Source: MESE01 sp036675035 (lineage in GTDB: Bacteria > Pseudomonadota > Gammaproteobacteria > Burkholderiales > Burkholderiaceae_D). Taken from it: DNA of 56,053 bases. Positions 26,545 to 35,302 of this stretch are shown here, in pieces (the first letter of the stretch is position 1; every line of letters begins with the position of its first letter). A program made the translations under genes and the position numbers. The DNA is taken from assembly GCA_036675035.1 (NCBI GenBank), contig JAKFFO010000064.1, forward strand, positions 1 to 56,053, read 5' to 3'. A model generated the notes under the pieces. The model saw only the letters and a list, made by a program, of their open reading frames with translations. It had not been told where the DNA came from and searched no databases.

Positions 26545-27342
26545 ATGAACCCATCCGACGACAAAACTGTTGCACGTCATGTTCTAAAGTCCCATGTCGG
26601 CGGCGTCCTGACCCTCACACTCAATCGCGGCGACAAGTTCAATCCGTTGTCGCACGAGATGATGAATGCATTACAGGCAGAGCTGGATGCAGCGGCGAAA
26701 GATCGGGAAGTGCGGGTTATTGTGCTTGCCGCCGGAGGCAAGGCATTTTGCGCCGGGCACGATCTGAAGCAGATGCGCGCCGAGCCGGCGCCTGAGTATT
26801 ACAAGACTTTGTTCAATCAGTGCAGCAAGTTGATGCTGACGATGCAGAAAATGCCGCAGCCGGTGATTGCCCGCGTACACGGAATTGCAACGGCAGCCGG
26901 CTGTCAACTGGTGGCGATGTGCGACCTGGCCGTCGCGTCGAACGACGCGCGATTTGCAGTATCGGGGGTGAACTACGGTTTGTTCTGTTCCACGCCGTCG
27001 GTCGGTTTATCGCGCAATGTGTCGCGCAAGCAGGCAATGGAAATGCTGTTGACCGGCGAATTCATCGATGCGCAGACGGCAATGGAGCGTGGCCTGGTGA
27101 ACCGGGTGGTGCCCGCCGGTCAGCTGGATAACGAGATCGGCAAGCTGGCCGGCAGTATTCTGGCCAAGCCCGCAATTGCGATAGCAATGGGAAAACGGCT
27201 GTTTTACAAGCAGCTGGAAATGGGCATCGATGCAGCGTACCAGTTGGCGGGGCAGACGATGGCGTGCAACATGATGCACGACGATGCGCTCGAAGGCGTG
27301 CAGGCATTCATTGAAAAACGAAAACCGGACTGGAAGCAATAA
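26545..27342 (+). CDS. Enoyl-CoA hydratase family protein, ECHDC3-like
   Basis: A 265-residue crotonase-fold protein. The oxyanion-hole segments are GGKAFCAGHDLKQM and GIATAAGCQLVAMCDLAVAS, followed by FAVSGVNYGLFCSTPSVGLSR. The GLFCSTP and FYKQL wording is closest, from memory, to mammalian ECHDC3 rather than to FadB or PaaF hydratases. The usual catalytic Glu in the second loop (GGGxE) is replaced by GCQL, so classical hydratase chemistry is doubtful. The start ATG at 26545 follows a good CGGAGAAAAAGC ribosome binding site. It ends before a bidirectional terminator. Confidence 0.88.
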   Translation: MNPSDDKTVARHVLKSHVGGVLTLTLNRGDKFNPLSHEMMNALQAELDAAAKDREVRVIVLAAGGKAFCAGHDLKQMRAEPAPEYYKTLFNQCSKLMLTMQKMPQPVIARVHGIATAAGCQLVAMCDLAVASNDARFAVSGVNYGLFCSTPSVGLSRNVSRKQAMEMLLTGEFIDAQTAMERGLVNRVVPAGQLDNEIGKLAGSILAKPAIAIAMGKRLFYKQLEMGIDAAYQLAGQTMACNMMHDDALEGVQAFIEKRKPDWKQ

Positions 27343-27382
27343 GCGCCCTTGCTGTTCGAGCCATGCCTTGAGCCGGCATAAA

Positions 27383-27415
27383 TAAAAAAGGCCCGCATCG
27401 CTGCGGGCCTTTTTT
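27383..27415. terminator. Bidirectional terminator between the ECHDC3-like gene and groEL
   Basis: The stem GGCCCGCA/TGCGGGCC (27390-27409) has an A-run on its left and a T-run on its right, so it can stop transcripts from both sides of this convergent gap. Confidence 0.93.
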
Positions 27416-27489
27416 CGCCTTGCTTCAGGCAGTCCGGTGCGGGATTCCGGTTCAGCTTGCGCCTCGCCGGAACACCAGTGGCGGTAAAA

Positions 27490-29139
27490 TTACATCATGC
27501 CTTCCATGCCACCCATACCGCCCATGCCGCCCATACCACCCATGCCGCCGCCGGCTGGCTTGTCTTCAGCCAGTTCGCACACCATGCAGTCGGTAGTCAG
27601 CATCAGCGCAGCGATCGATGCAGCATTTTGCAATGCCGAACGAGTCACCTTGGCTGGATCCAGCACGCCCATTTCAACCATATCGCCGTAAGTACCGTTG
27701 GCAGCGTTGTAACCGAAGTTACCTTTGCCTTCCAGTACCTTGGCAACCACGACGGATGCTTCATCGCCGGCATTCTGAACGATCATGCGCAGCGGCTCTT
27801 CCATCGCACGCAGAACGATCTTGATGCCTGCGTCCTGATCGGCGTTGTCGCCCTTGATCTTGATGTTGGCACGTGCGCGCAGCAGCGCAACGCCGCCGCC
27901 GGGAACGATACCTTCTTCAACAGCGGCACGAGTAGCATGCAATGCATCTTCAACGCGCGCTTTCTTTTCTTTCATTTCGACTTCGGTGGCTGCGCCAACC
28001 TTGATCACGGCAACACCGCCTGCCAGCTTGGCAACGCGCTCCTGCAGTTTTTCACGGTCGTAGTCCGAAGTGGCTTCTTCGATCTGCACGCGCACTTGCT
28101 TGACGCGCGCTTCGATTGCTGCTGCCTGGCCGGCGCCGTCGATGACAATGGTGTTTTCCTTGCCGACTTCGATACGCTTGGCTTGGCCGAGTTCGTTCAG
28201 CGTGACTTTTTCCAGCGTCAGGCCAACTTCTTCGGCAATTACTTGTCCGCCGGTCAGGATCGCGATGTCTTCCAGCATTGCCTTGCGACGATCGCCGAAG
28301 CCAGGGGCCTTGACTGCGCAGGTCTTCAGGATGCCGCGGATGTTGTTGACCACCAGTGTTGCCAGCGCTTCGCCTTCGATATCTTCAGCGATGATCAGCA
28401 GCGGACGGCCGGCTTTGGCGACTTGCTCCAGTACCGGCAGCAGGTCACGGATGTTGGAGATCTTCTTGTCGCACAACAGGACGAACGGATTTTCCAGGAT
28501 CGCGGTCTGCTTGTCCGGATTGTTGATGAAGTACGGAGACAGATAGCCACGGTCGAACTGCATGCCTTCGACGATATCCAGTTCGTCGTTCAGCGATTTG
28601 CCGTCTTCAACAGTGATGACGCCTTCCTTGCCGACTTTTTCCATCGCTTCGGCAATGCGCTCGCCGATCGATGCATCGCTGTTGGCCGAGATCGAACCGA
28701 CTTGAGCGATTTCCTTGGAAGTGGTGCAAGGCTTGGCGATTTTTGCCAGTTCTTCTACGGTAGCAGCAACTGCCTTGTCGATGCCGCGCTTCAGGTCCAT
28801 CGGGTTCATGCCGGCGGCGACGAACTTCATGCCTTCGCGCACGATAGCCTGGGCCAGCACGGTCGCGGTCGTAGTACCGTCACCGGCGTTGTCGGAGGTC
28901 TTGGAAGCGACTTCCTTGACCATTTGCGCGCCCATGTTCATGAGCTTGTCTTTGAGTTCGATTTCCTTGGCGACCGAAACACCGTCCTTGGTAACGGTCG
29001 GGGAGCCGAAAGAACGCTCCAGGACAACGTTGCGGCCCTTTGGACCCAGGGTGACTTTGACGGCGTTGGCCAGAATGTTGACGCCTTCGACCATCTTGGC
29101 ACGGGCGGCGTCGCCGAAAATAACTTCTTTAGCTGCCAT
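27490..29139 (-). CDS. groL: Chaperonin GroEL
   Basis: The 549-residue 60-kDa chaperonin that forms the double heptameric ring folding cage. It starts MAAKEVIFGDAARAKMVEGV and contains VTLGPKGRNVVLERSFG, the ATPase loop NAGDGTTTATVLAQAI, the family signature near AALHATRAAVEEGIVPGGGVALL (short variant spelling DALHATRAAVEEGI), and the flexible Gly-Gly-Met repeat tail that ends EGMM. It lies 85 bases after groES and shares its heat-shock promoter. The terminator at 27383-27415 ends the operon. Confidence 0.99.
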   Translation of the reverse strand: MAAKEVIFGDAARAKMVEGVNILANAVKVTLGPKGRNVVLERSFGSPTVTKDGVSVAKEIELKDKLMNMGAQMVKEVASKTSDNAGDGTTTATVLAQAIVREGMKFVAAGMNPMDLKRGIDKAVAATVEELAKIAKPCTTSKEIAQVGSISANSDASIGERIAEAMEKVGKEGVITVEDGKSLNDELDIVEGMQFDRGYLSPYFINNPDKQTAILENPFVLLCDKKISNIRDLLPVLEQVAKAGRPLLIIAEDIEGEALATLVVNNIRGILKTCAVKAPGFGDRRKAMLEDIAILTGGQVIAEEVGLTLEKVTLNELGQAKRIEVGKENTIVIDGAGQAAAIEARVKQVRVQIEEATSDYDREKLQERVAKLAGGVAVIKVGAATEVEMKEKKARVEDALHATRAAVEEGIVPGGGVALLRARANIKIKGDNADQDAGIKIVLRAMEEPLRMIVQNAGDEASVVVAKVLEGKGNFGYNAANGTYGDMVEMGVLDPAKVTRSALQNAASIAALMLTTDCMVCELAEDKPAGGGMGGMGGMGGMGGMEGMM

Positions 29140-29224
29140 GTTAGTTACTCCTTAAATTCGTTGATTTGTGTGCTTGAAATTCAAAATGCAAAGTCGCTGC
29201 GTCCGGGCGTACCCGGATATCGCG

Positions 29225-29515
29225 TTACTTTTGAACGATTGCCATGATGTCTTCTTCGCGCATGACCAGCACTTCTTCGCCTTCGACCTTGACTGCCTGG
29301 CCGGAGTACTTGCCAAACAGGACACGGTCGCCGACCTTAACGTCGAGCGGGCGAACCTTGCCGTCTTCCAGAATCTTGCCGTTGCCGATGGCGATGACTT
29401 CGCCTTGATCCGGCTTTTCAGCGGCTGCTTCAGGGATGATGAGGCCAGACGCAGTTTTGGTTTCCTGGTCGAGGCGCTTGACGATGACGCGATCGTGCAA
29501 AGGACGAAGGTTCAT
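29225..29515 (-). CDS. groS: Co-chaperonin GroES
   Basis: The 96-residue heptameric lid of the GroEL cage. It has MNLRPLHDRVIVKRLDQETK, the mobile loop TASGLIIPEAAAEKP, and the C-terminal KVEGEEVLVMREEDIMAIVQ. It is the first gene of the operon, 113 bases downstream of the CIRCE element, with GGAG just before the start. Confidence 0.99.
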   Translation of the reverse strand: MNLRPLHDRVIVKRLDQETKTASGLIIPEAAAEKPDQGEVIAIGNGKILEDGKVRPLDVKVGDRVLFGKYSGQAVKVEGEEVLVMREEDIMAIVQK

Positions 29516-29628
29516 ACAAACTCCTTAAATTTCAATGGTTTATGATTATTTGCGGCAAAGCTGCTGCAAAACGTAATTCACAATACAGCTTGGCCGCACT
29601 GGAAAATTCTAGAAGGCCAGGGGAGTTA

Positions 29629-29655
29629 TTAGCACTCTCCGCCAGCGAGTGCTAA
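29629..29655 (-). promoter_or_regulatory. CIRCE element, HrcA operator of groES-groEL
   Basis: A perfect match to the CIRCE consensus: TTAGCACTC, a 9-base spacer, then GAGTGCTAA. HrcA binds this inverted repeat and represses groE until heat shock titrates GroEL. It lies immediately downstream of the -10 region of the sigma-32-type promoter. Confidence 0.98.
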
Positions 29656-29657
29656 TT

Positions 29658-29684
29658 ATATGGGCGGCCCAAGGCTTTTTCAAG
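29658..29684 (-). promoter_or_regulatory. Sigma-32 type heat-shock promoter of groES-groEL
   Basis: On the minus strand CTTGAAA (29684-29678) and GCCCATAT (29665-29658) are separated by 12 bases, close to the RpoH consensus CTTGAAA/CCCCATNT. The -10 ends 2 bases before the CIRCE element, so the operon appears under both RpoH activation and HrcA repression. Confidence 0.85.
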
Positions 29685-30031
29685 GCATGGTTTGGTAAAT
29701 CGAAAATAATCACGCGTTCAGGTTCCGTCAAACCTCGAAACCGGCCGTCCGCCAGGTGCCGGGTCATGCGCCGGACATGCAACGCAATCCATGACGCGCT
29801 GGATCTGCCGGCGCCGTAATTAATCCACCCGTCACGCGTTGTTGAGTGCCTGGTCCGAGCGTCAATCATTCATGGCGCAATTTACCTCTCTTTGATTAAA
29901 ACACAACGTTTGTCGTATTTGCCGGCGCTATTCTTTTGCTGATTCGGTCTAAACGCTGAGCACCAAAGCGTATTTCGTTTGGAAAAGCAGATTCTCCTAT
30001 CGCCTGATCGTCGTATTGATTTCACATTTCA
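29685..30031. other. 347-base region upstream of the GGDEF-EAL gene
   Basis: The left end carries the groE promoter. The rest should contain the promoter of the plus-strand c-di-GMP gene at 30032. No small gene with a good ribosome binding site and no recognisable operator were found. A minus-strand reading frame at 29609-29869 overlaps CIRCE and the promoter and is not credible. Confidence 0.5.
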
Positions 30032-33000
30032 ATGCCTTCCATCAAGATTCCTTTCGTTTTAACGCTGGCCCTGATGACCGGCGCATATGTAGCGTTGGGC
30101 AGGATTTCGCTAATGCTGGCTGTCTCTCCGGGCAATGCTTCTGCGGTATGGCCTGCGGCTGGATTGGCGGTGGCGCTCTGCCTGACATATGGTTATTGCG
30201 TATGGCCGGCGATTTTCCTGGGCGCCACGATCGTCACTGGAACCACCGGCGTATCGCCCGCTGCAGCGATCATCATTGGAATCGGCAATACGCTGGGCGC
30301 ACTGGCAACTGTATGGCTGGTCAGGCATCACGCCAGCATAAGTGACCGGTTTCTTGCCAGCATAGACGTGTTCAAACTGGCCTTGTTCGCGATTGCCGGT
30401 TCTCTCATTGCCGCATCCGTTGGGGTCACGACCTTGCTGTTTCGCGGTTACATTCAAAAAGAGATTTATTTCCAGAACTGGCTTACCTGGTTTTTAGGGG
30501 ATATGAGCGGCATGATCATTGTTGCACCCGCCATAATCAGTTGGCGGATGCACCGAATGTATCCATGGAACAAACAAAAAATTGCAGAGCTGGCTTTGTT
30601 CGCACTGTCGTTTTTGCTGTGCGGCGTGTTCGTATTTTCCCTCGACGCGATTCCGTTGCTGTTCCTGTTTTTGCCCTTGCTGACCTGGCTGGCTTTTCGT
30701 TTTTCGCAAAAGGAAGTGGCGACCGCAAACGTTGCGCTCGCCGCGATGGTCGTCGGCGGCACGCTGAGCGGTACCGGCCCGATGACCGGCTTGCCGTTTC
30801 ATTCCACGCTGCTGGTTTTGCAGGTGTTTGTCAGCGTGGCCAGCGTCACGGCGCTGGCGCTGGCCGTGACCGTCGACGAGCGCAGCCGAGCTACGCATGG
30901 CCTGAAGAAAATGCAGGACCATCTTGAACAGATGGTCGACCAGCGCACCGTGCAATTGAACAACGTTGTAGAAGCGCTTGAGGCCGACATCGTTCACCGC
31001 GAAATGATTCAGCAGGAACTGCATGCAAAGGAAAAGCAGCTCGAAGAAGCGCAGCACCTGGCGCATCTCGGCAGCTGGGAATGGGATGCGATCGACGATC
31101 ACATGATCATGTCGACGGAAATGATGCGGATATACGGTGTGCCGCCGGAGGAGCGGCGCTCGCTGAATTACCGAAAGTACTTGCACTACATTCCGGACGA
31201 CGAATGCCCTCGGGTCGACGAAGTGGTGCAGGCGGCATTGGCGACAAAAAAACCGTTCAGCTACGAACATCGTATCGTGCGACCCGACGGTACGCGGCGC
31301 CACCTGCAGTGCCGGGGGGCGACGGAAACCGACGAGGCCGGCAAACCGGTTCGCTTGTACGGCACCGCACGCGATGTCACCGAAGAAAAAGCCCTGGCAA
31401 CACAGCTGCGCGAAGCCGAAGAGCTGTACCGCAAGCTGGTCGAGTTGTCGCCGGATGCGATTTACCTGCTGCACCGGGGGCGTTACACCTTCAGCAATAG
31501 CGCCGGATTGAAACTGGTGGGAGCAACACGTGCCGAACAGTTGATCGGCCAGCGATTTCTGGATTACATCTGCCGCACCACCAGGAAAACCGTCATGGAA
31601 ATGCTGGAACAACTGACGGAAGGCGCGCAATCCGTGTCTATGGAAACCGGAATCCAGTGCATCGACGGTACCAACATCGATATCGAATTGGCAGCCACGC
31701 CTTTTCATATCCGGGACAGGCTGGATACGCTGCTGGTGGCGCGCAACATATCGGAGCGTAAAAAATCCGAACAGCAGATTTACCATCTGGCGCACCATGA
31801 TCCTCTGACCGGACTGTCCAACCGGGTCTTGTTCAAGGAACGGCTGGAACATGCAATGTCTTATTCGCACCGTACCGGCCGTCCATTGGCGGTGCTTTTC
31901 ATCGACCTTGATCGCTTCAAGGGCATTAACGATACCGCAGGTCATGTTGCCGGCGACCAGGTGCTGCATGAGTGCGCACATCGCCTGCGCGCCTGCCTGC
32001 GTGACAGTGATACGGTCGCCCGCGCCGGCGGCGACGAGTTCCTGGTCCTGATCGAATCCGCTTCCGACCCGCTGCATGTGCCGTCGGTCGCGCAGAAAAT
32101 CCTGATGGCCTTAGGCCGCCCATTCAACGCCGTCGGCAAGGAGTTTTCGATAGGCGCATCAATCGGGATCAGTACCTATCCGGCCGATGGTACCGATGTC
32201 GAGACGCTGATCCAGCATGCGGATATTGCGATGTACCGCGCCAAAACGGAAGGCAGGGGCGATTTCCGCTATTACTCGGCCACGATGGCTGAGCAGAGCC
32301 GGGAACGCTATGCAATGGAAACCGCGTTGCGGCATGCGCTCGAACGCGGTGAAATGGAGTTGTATTTCCAGCCCAAGATCAACTTGAAGACCGGTTACAT
32401 CAGCGGTGCCGAAGCACTGATTCGATGGAATCATCCGGATAATGGCTTGCTGCTGCCCTATCGTTTTATTTCGCTGGCAGAAGACATGGGCATGATCGCC
32501 GAAGTGGGCATGTGGTGCCTTCGCAAGGTATGCGAGCATTGCCGCGACTGGCAGCAGCAAGGCCTGCAGGAAACGCGCATCGCGGTCAATCTTGCGTACA
32601 GCCAGTTCGCCGATGGCCATTTTTTTACCAAGATCGAACAATTGCTGCAAGATTATGATTTGCCGCCTGAAAGACTGGAGCTTGAAATCACCGAGACCAT
32701 GGTGATGGAAAATGCCGAGCGCCTGATGAGCACACTGCAGCAGTTGAAGCGACTGGGCGTGCATTTGTCGGTGGATGACTTTGGCACCGGCTATTCGTCG
32801 CTCGCTTACCTGAAGCGCTTGCCGGTCGACAGTGTCAAGGTCGACCGCTCATTCATCCGTGATTTGCCGGGCGATACCGAAGACGTGGCAATTACGCACG
32901 CCGTTCTGGCGCTGGTGCACAGTCTGAAACGCTCGGTGGTGGCGGAAGGCGTGGAAACCCGCGAGCAACTCGATTTTCTGATCAGGAATGGCTGCGATGA

Positions 33001-33085
33001 GGGGCAGGGATTTTATTTCAGCAAGCCATTGCCGGACAAGGAGTTCCGCCAGTTCCTCGCCGACGCGAAATGCTTCGCGGTATAA
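30032..33085 (+). CDS. MASE1-PAS-PAS-GGDEF-EAL c-di-GMP signalling protein
   Basis: A 1017-residue membrane signalling protein. Residues about 5-295 form the MASE1 sensor with about eight membrane segments. A coiled stretch (about 295-335) leads to two PAS domains (about 340-460 with a PAC-type HRIVRPDGTRRHLQCRGATE, and 465-590). The GGDEF domain (about 600-755) has an intact RAGGDEF motif near 665 and an RxxD inhibitory site (RDSD) five residues upstream. The EAL domain (about 770-1010) has EALIRW, ELEITETM, DDFGTGYSSLAYL and VAEGVET, so both cyclase and phosphodiesterase sites look active. It is a single gene. The input signal is unknown. Confidence 0.95.
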   Translation: MPSIKIPFVLTLALMTGAYVALGRISLMLAVSPGNASAVWPAAGLAVALCLTYGYCVWPAIFLGATIVTGTTGVSPAAAIIIGIGNTLGALATVWLVRHHASISDRFLASIDVFKLALFAIAGSLIAASVGVTTLLFRGYIQKEIYFQNWLTWFLGDMSGMIIVAPAIISWRMHRMYPWNKQKIAELALFALSFLLCGVFVFSLDAIPLLFLFLPLLTWLAFRFSQKEVATANVALAAMVVGGTLSGTGPMTGLPFHSTLLVLQVFVSVASVTALALAVTVDERSRATHGLKKMQDHLEQMVDQRTVQLNNVVEALEADIVHREMIQQELHAKEKQLEEAQHLAHLGSWEWDAIDDHMIMSTEMMRIYGVPPEERRSLNYRKYLHYIPDDECPRVDEVVQAALATKKPFSYEHRIVRPDGTRRHLQCRGATETDEAGKPVRLYGTARDVTEEKALATQLREAEELYRKLVELSPDAIYLLHRGRYTFSNSAGLKLVGATRAEQLIGQRFLDYICRTTRKTVMEMLEQLTEGAQSVSMETGIQCIDGTNIDIELAATPFHIRDRLDTLLVARNISERKKSEQQIYHLAHHDPLTGLSNRVLFKERLEHAMSYSHRTGRPLAVLFIDLDRFKGINDTAGHVAGDQVLHECAHRLRACLRDSDTVARAGGDEFLVLIESASDPLHVPSVAQKILMALGRPFNAVGKEFSIGASIGISTYPADGTDVETLIQHADIAMYRAKTEGRGDFRYYSATMAEQSRERYAMETALRHALERGEMELYFQPKINLKTGYISGAEALIRWNHPDNGLLLPYRFISLAEDMGMIAEVGMWCLRKVCEHCRDWQQQGLQETRIAVNLAYSQFADGHFFTKIEQLLQDYDLPPERLELEITETMVMENAERLMSTLQQLKRLGVHLSVDDFGTGYSSLAYLKRLPVDSVKVDRSFIRDLPGDTEDVAITHAVLALVHSLKRSVVAEGVETREQLDFLIRNGCDEGQGFYFSKPLPDKEFRQFLADAKCFAV

Positions 33086-33113
33086 GTGACGGCTAAGCAA
33101 TAACGGTGGCGGA

Positions 33114-34094
33114 TTACGGTGTATCGGAGTCCGGAGCAATGCCAGCCGATCTTGTCGCGGACCAAACGAGATTGGCCGCAGATAAATCCTCGATTCCGGT
33201 GCCGACCGATTTGAACAGGGTAACCTGTCGTGGATCGGCTCGCCCGGTGTGGCGACTGGTACTCAGATCGGCAAGTTCCGCCGCGATTCCGTCCGGCGCG
33301 AACGATCCGGACGCGATCGGCTGAATCAGGTCGCCGGCTTCGGCCAGCGTGCCCGCGACCGTGTCGACAAAAACCGTCGACTGGCTGATCAACTGATCGT
33401 CCGCTTCGCGCATGTTCGGCTTGAAACCGCCGACCAGATCGACATGGGTGCCGGGCCGGATCCATCGGCCGAGCACGAGTGGGGTGGTACTGGTGGTGGC
33501 GCAACTGACGATGTCGGCATTACGAACCGCTGCTTCAAGATCGCTTACTGCTTCCATGGAAATCTCAGGTGGCAAGCCCATAACCGCAATCTGACGAACC
33601 GTGTCGGCAGCTTTTTCGGTTGATCGTCCCCACACCTTGATGCTTCGAATCGGCCGTGCGGCGCAATGCGCTGCGGCCATGTAGGGGGCGAGTTTTCCGG
33701 TGCCGACCAGCAGCAGCGTCGCGCTGTCGGGGCGGGAGAGGTAAGTCGATGCCAGCGCCGACGCGGCCGCGGTTCGACGCAAGGTCAGTTCCTCGCCATC
33801 GATCAATGCCATCGGGACGCCGGTCCTGGTATCGAACAGAATGAAAATCGAATGCACGGTCGGCAGTTGCCTTGCCGGGTTTCCCGGTGCGACGGTGACC
33901 AGCTTGACGCCCATATTGCTGCCTGGATCCCAGCTCGGCATCAGCAGCAAGACTGTATTGTCATCCTTTGATACGGTATGCACATGCCGGGTCGGGGATT
34001 CGATATCATCTCGAAAAGCCTGGCGCAACGCGGAAATCAGAGCCGGGAAGGGCAATGCGGCGCGCACTTGCTCCGCGCTAACATATGGAATCAT
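33114..34094 (-). CDS. Ornithine cyclodeaminase / mu-crystallin family protein
   Basis: A 326-residue Rossmann-fold protein of the ornithine cyclodeaminase family. It has the substrate region MGVKLVTVAPGNPARQLPTVHSIFILFDTRTGVPMALIDGEELTLRRTAAASALA and the nucleotide-binding LLLVGTGKLAPYMAAAH, then RPGTHVDLVGGFKPNMREAD and FKSVGTGIEDLSAANLV. Many bacterial members are delta1-pyrroline-2-carboxylate (ketimine) reductases or alanine dehydrogenases, so the name alone does not give the reaction. The ATG at 34094 (MIPYVSAEQV) is preferred over one at 34136. No obvious operon partner. Confidence 0.88.
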   Translation of the reverse strand: MIPYVSAEQVRAALPFPALISALRQAFRDDIESPTRHVHTVSKDDNTVLLLMPSWDPGSNMGVKLVTVAPGNPARQLPTVHSIFILFDTRTGVPMALIDGEELTLRRTAAASALASTYLSRPDSATLLLVGTGKLAPYMAAAHCAARPIRSIKVWGRSTEKAADTVRQIAVMGLPPEISMEAVSDLEAAVRNADIVSCATTSTTPLVLGRWIRPGTHVDLVGGFKPNMREADDQLISQSTVFVDTVAGTLAEAGDLIQPIASGSFAPDGIAAELADLSTSRHTGRADPRQVTLFKSVGTGIEDLSAANLVWSATRSAGIAPDSDTP

Positions 34095-34293
34095 ATCGAT
34101 TGAAAGGATGGGTTTGCGTCCAGAGTACGCAACCATCCGGTTCGCGTCAACCGACCCGGCGGTAATACGCGCGAAGATCCGGCGCGGCCGGCCTAACAGG
34201 AGGGCGAGGCAGCAATATCATTACCAATGCTGCCGTCGGACTCGCCGGCTGGAATGATCGGCATCATCCCGGCCGACGTTCAATGACTGTTAT

Positions 34294-34713
34294 TTACGCT
34301 AATGCGACTTTGACGTCGATATTGCCACGTGTCGCATTCGAGTACGGGCAGACTTCATGCGCCTTGGCGACCAGCGCTTCTGCGGCACCTGATTCCATGC
34401 CCGGCAGCGCGACACGCAAATCTACCGCAAGGCCGAACCCGCCTTTGCCGTTTGGACCGATACCGACTTCGGCGGTAACCGCGGCGTCGGCCGGCAGGGT
34501 CGCTTTCATATGCATCGCAACGAATTTCATTGCCGAAAGAAAGCAGGCCGAATATCCGGCCGCAAACAACTGTTCCGGATTGGTGCCGTCGCCGCCGGCG
34601 CCGCCCAGTTCCTTCGGCGTGCTCAGGCTGACATCGAGACGCTTATCGTTGGTGACGGCGCGGCCTTCGCGGCCGCCGGTTGCTGTTGCCAGCGCTTTGT
34701 ATGCGATCTGCAT
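34294..34713 (-). CDS. ohr: Organic hydroperoxide resistance protein Ohr
   Basis: A 139-residue thiol peroxidase of the Ohr/OsmC family that reduces organic and fatty acid hydroperoxides using lipoylated proteins. The two active cysteines are C57 in AAGYSACFLSAM and C122 in AHEVCPYSNATRGN, and TNPEQLFAAGY carries the conserved catalytic Glu. It lies downstream of ohrR on the same strand with the operator between them. Confidence 0.97.
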   Translation of the reverse strand: MQIAYKALATATGGREGRAVTNDKRLDVSLSTPKELGGAGGDGTNPEQLFAAGYSACFLSAMKFVAMHMKATLPADAAVTAEVGIGPNGKGGFGLAVDLRVALPGMESGAAEALVAKAHEVCPYSNATRGNIDVKVALA

Positions 34714-34767
34714 GAATATCTCCCGGTTGGATTAAACGGATGAATCGGTTTTCAGGTTTTTAATTAT

Positions 34768-34784
34768 ACACAATTAAATTGTGT
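34768..34784. promoter_or_regulatory. OhrR operator upstream of ohr
   Basis: ACACAATT-A-AATTGTGT is a perfect 17-bp palindrome in an AT-rich stretch, 54 bases upstream of the ohr start. It matches the character of OhrR boxes in other bacteria (AATT-rich inverted repeats). Oxidised OhrR should release it and derepress ohr. Confidence 0.85.
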
Positions 34785-34837
34785 GCAACTTAATTGCCAT
34801 TTTTTCCGAACGATGAAGCGAAACCTGCGAGATGGAA

Positions 34838-35302
34838 TCAGGTGTTGGACCGAATCAGGTCGTCGCGAATTACCGAAAGCTGCGCCCGAAGATTGCCGAT
34901 GGCTGCCTGTGATTGCCCGCTTGCGCACAGCATCTGGCGCGGAATGTCTTGTGCCTTTTGCTTCAGCAGCCGTCCGCTTTTGGTCAGCGTGATGCGAACC
35001 TGCCGTTCGTCCGTCTGATCGCGAACGCGCGCAATCAGGCCGGATGCCTCCAGGCGTTTCAGCAACGGCGTCAAGGTGCCAGAATCAAGAAAAAGTCGCT
35101 CGCCGATACTTTTGACCAGCACATCATCCTGCTGCCACAGAACCAGCATCACCAGATATTGCGGATAGGTGATACCCAGCCGATCGAGAAAAGGTTTATA
35201 GGTTTTGGTCATCGCAAGCGAAGCGGAATACAGTGCGAAGCAGAACTGATTATCGAGAGACAGCAGATCGGTAGGCTCGGGTCGGGACTTGGGCATCGTC
35301 AT
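34838..35302 (-). CDS. ohrR: MarR family organic-peroxide sensor OhrR
   Basis: A 154-residue winged-helix repressor. The peroxide-sensing cysteine is C21 in DNQFCFALYSASLAMTKTY, the OhrR signature. The MarR core YPQYLVMLVLWQQDDVLVKSIGERLFLDSGTLTPLLKRLEASGLIARVRD is intact, with Tyr residues that contact the reactive Cys. Its ATG shares four bases with the SDR stop (ATGA), so it is translated from the upstream gene's message, and it precedes ohr by 124 bases. A second ATG two codons in is equally possible as start. Confidence 0.94.
   Translation of the reverse strand: MTMPKSRPEPTDLLSLDNQFCFALYSASLAMTKTYKPFLDRLGITYPQYLVMLVLWQQDDVLVKSIGERLFLDSGTLTPLLKRLEASGLIARVRDQTDERQVRITLTKSGRLLKQKAQDIPRQMLCASGQSQAAIGNLRAQLSVIRDDLIRSNT

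Noticed and set aside
27490..27560. Direct repeats near the groEL end
   Set aside because: They are the codons of the normal Gly-Gly-Met tail of GroEL.
27457..29247. A 596-codon plus-strand reading frame across groEL
   Set aside because: It lies entirely antisense to groEL and its composition (His, Phe, Asp rich) is what the reversed groEL codons produce. No ribosome binding site or domain is seen.
29609..29869. An 86-codon minus-strand frame over the groE promoter
   Set aside because: It overlaps CIRCE and the -35/-10 region, which are functional DNA, and looks random.
30494..32077. A 527-codon minus-strand reading frame over the GGDEF-EAL gene
   Set aside because: It is antisense to a gene with intact conserved domains and shows no domain of its own.
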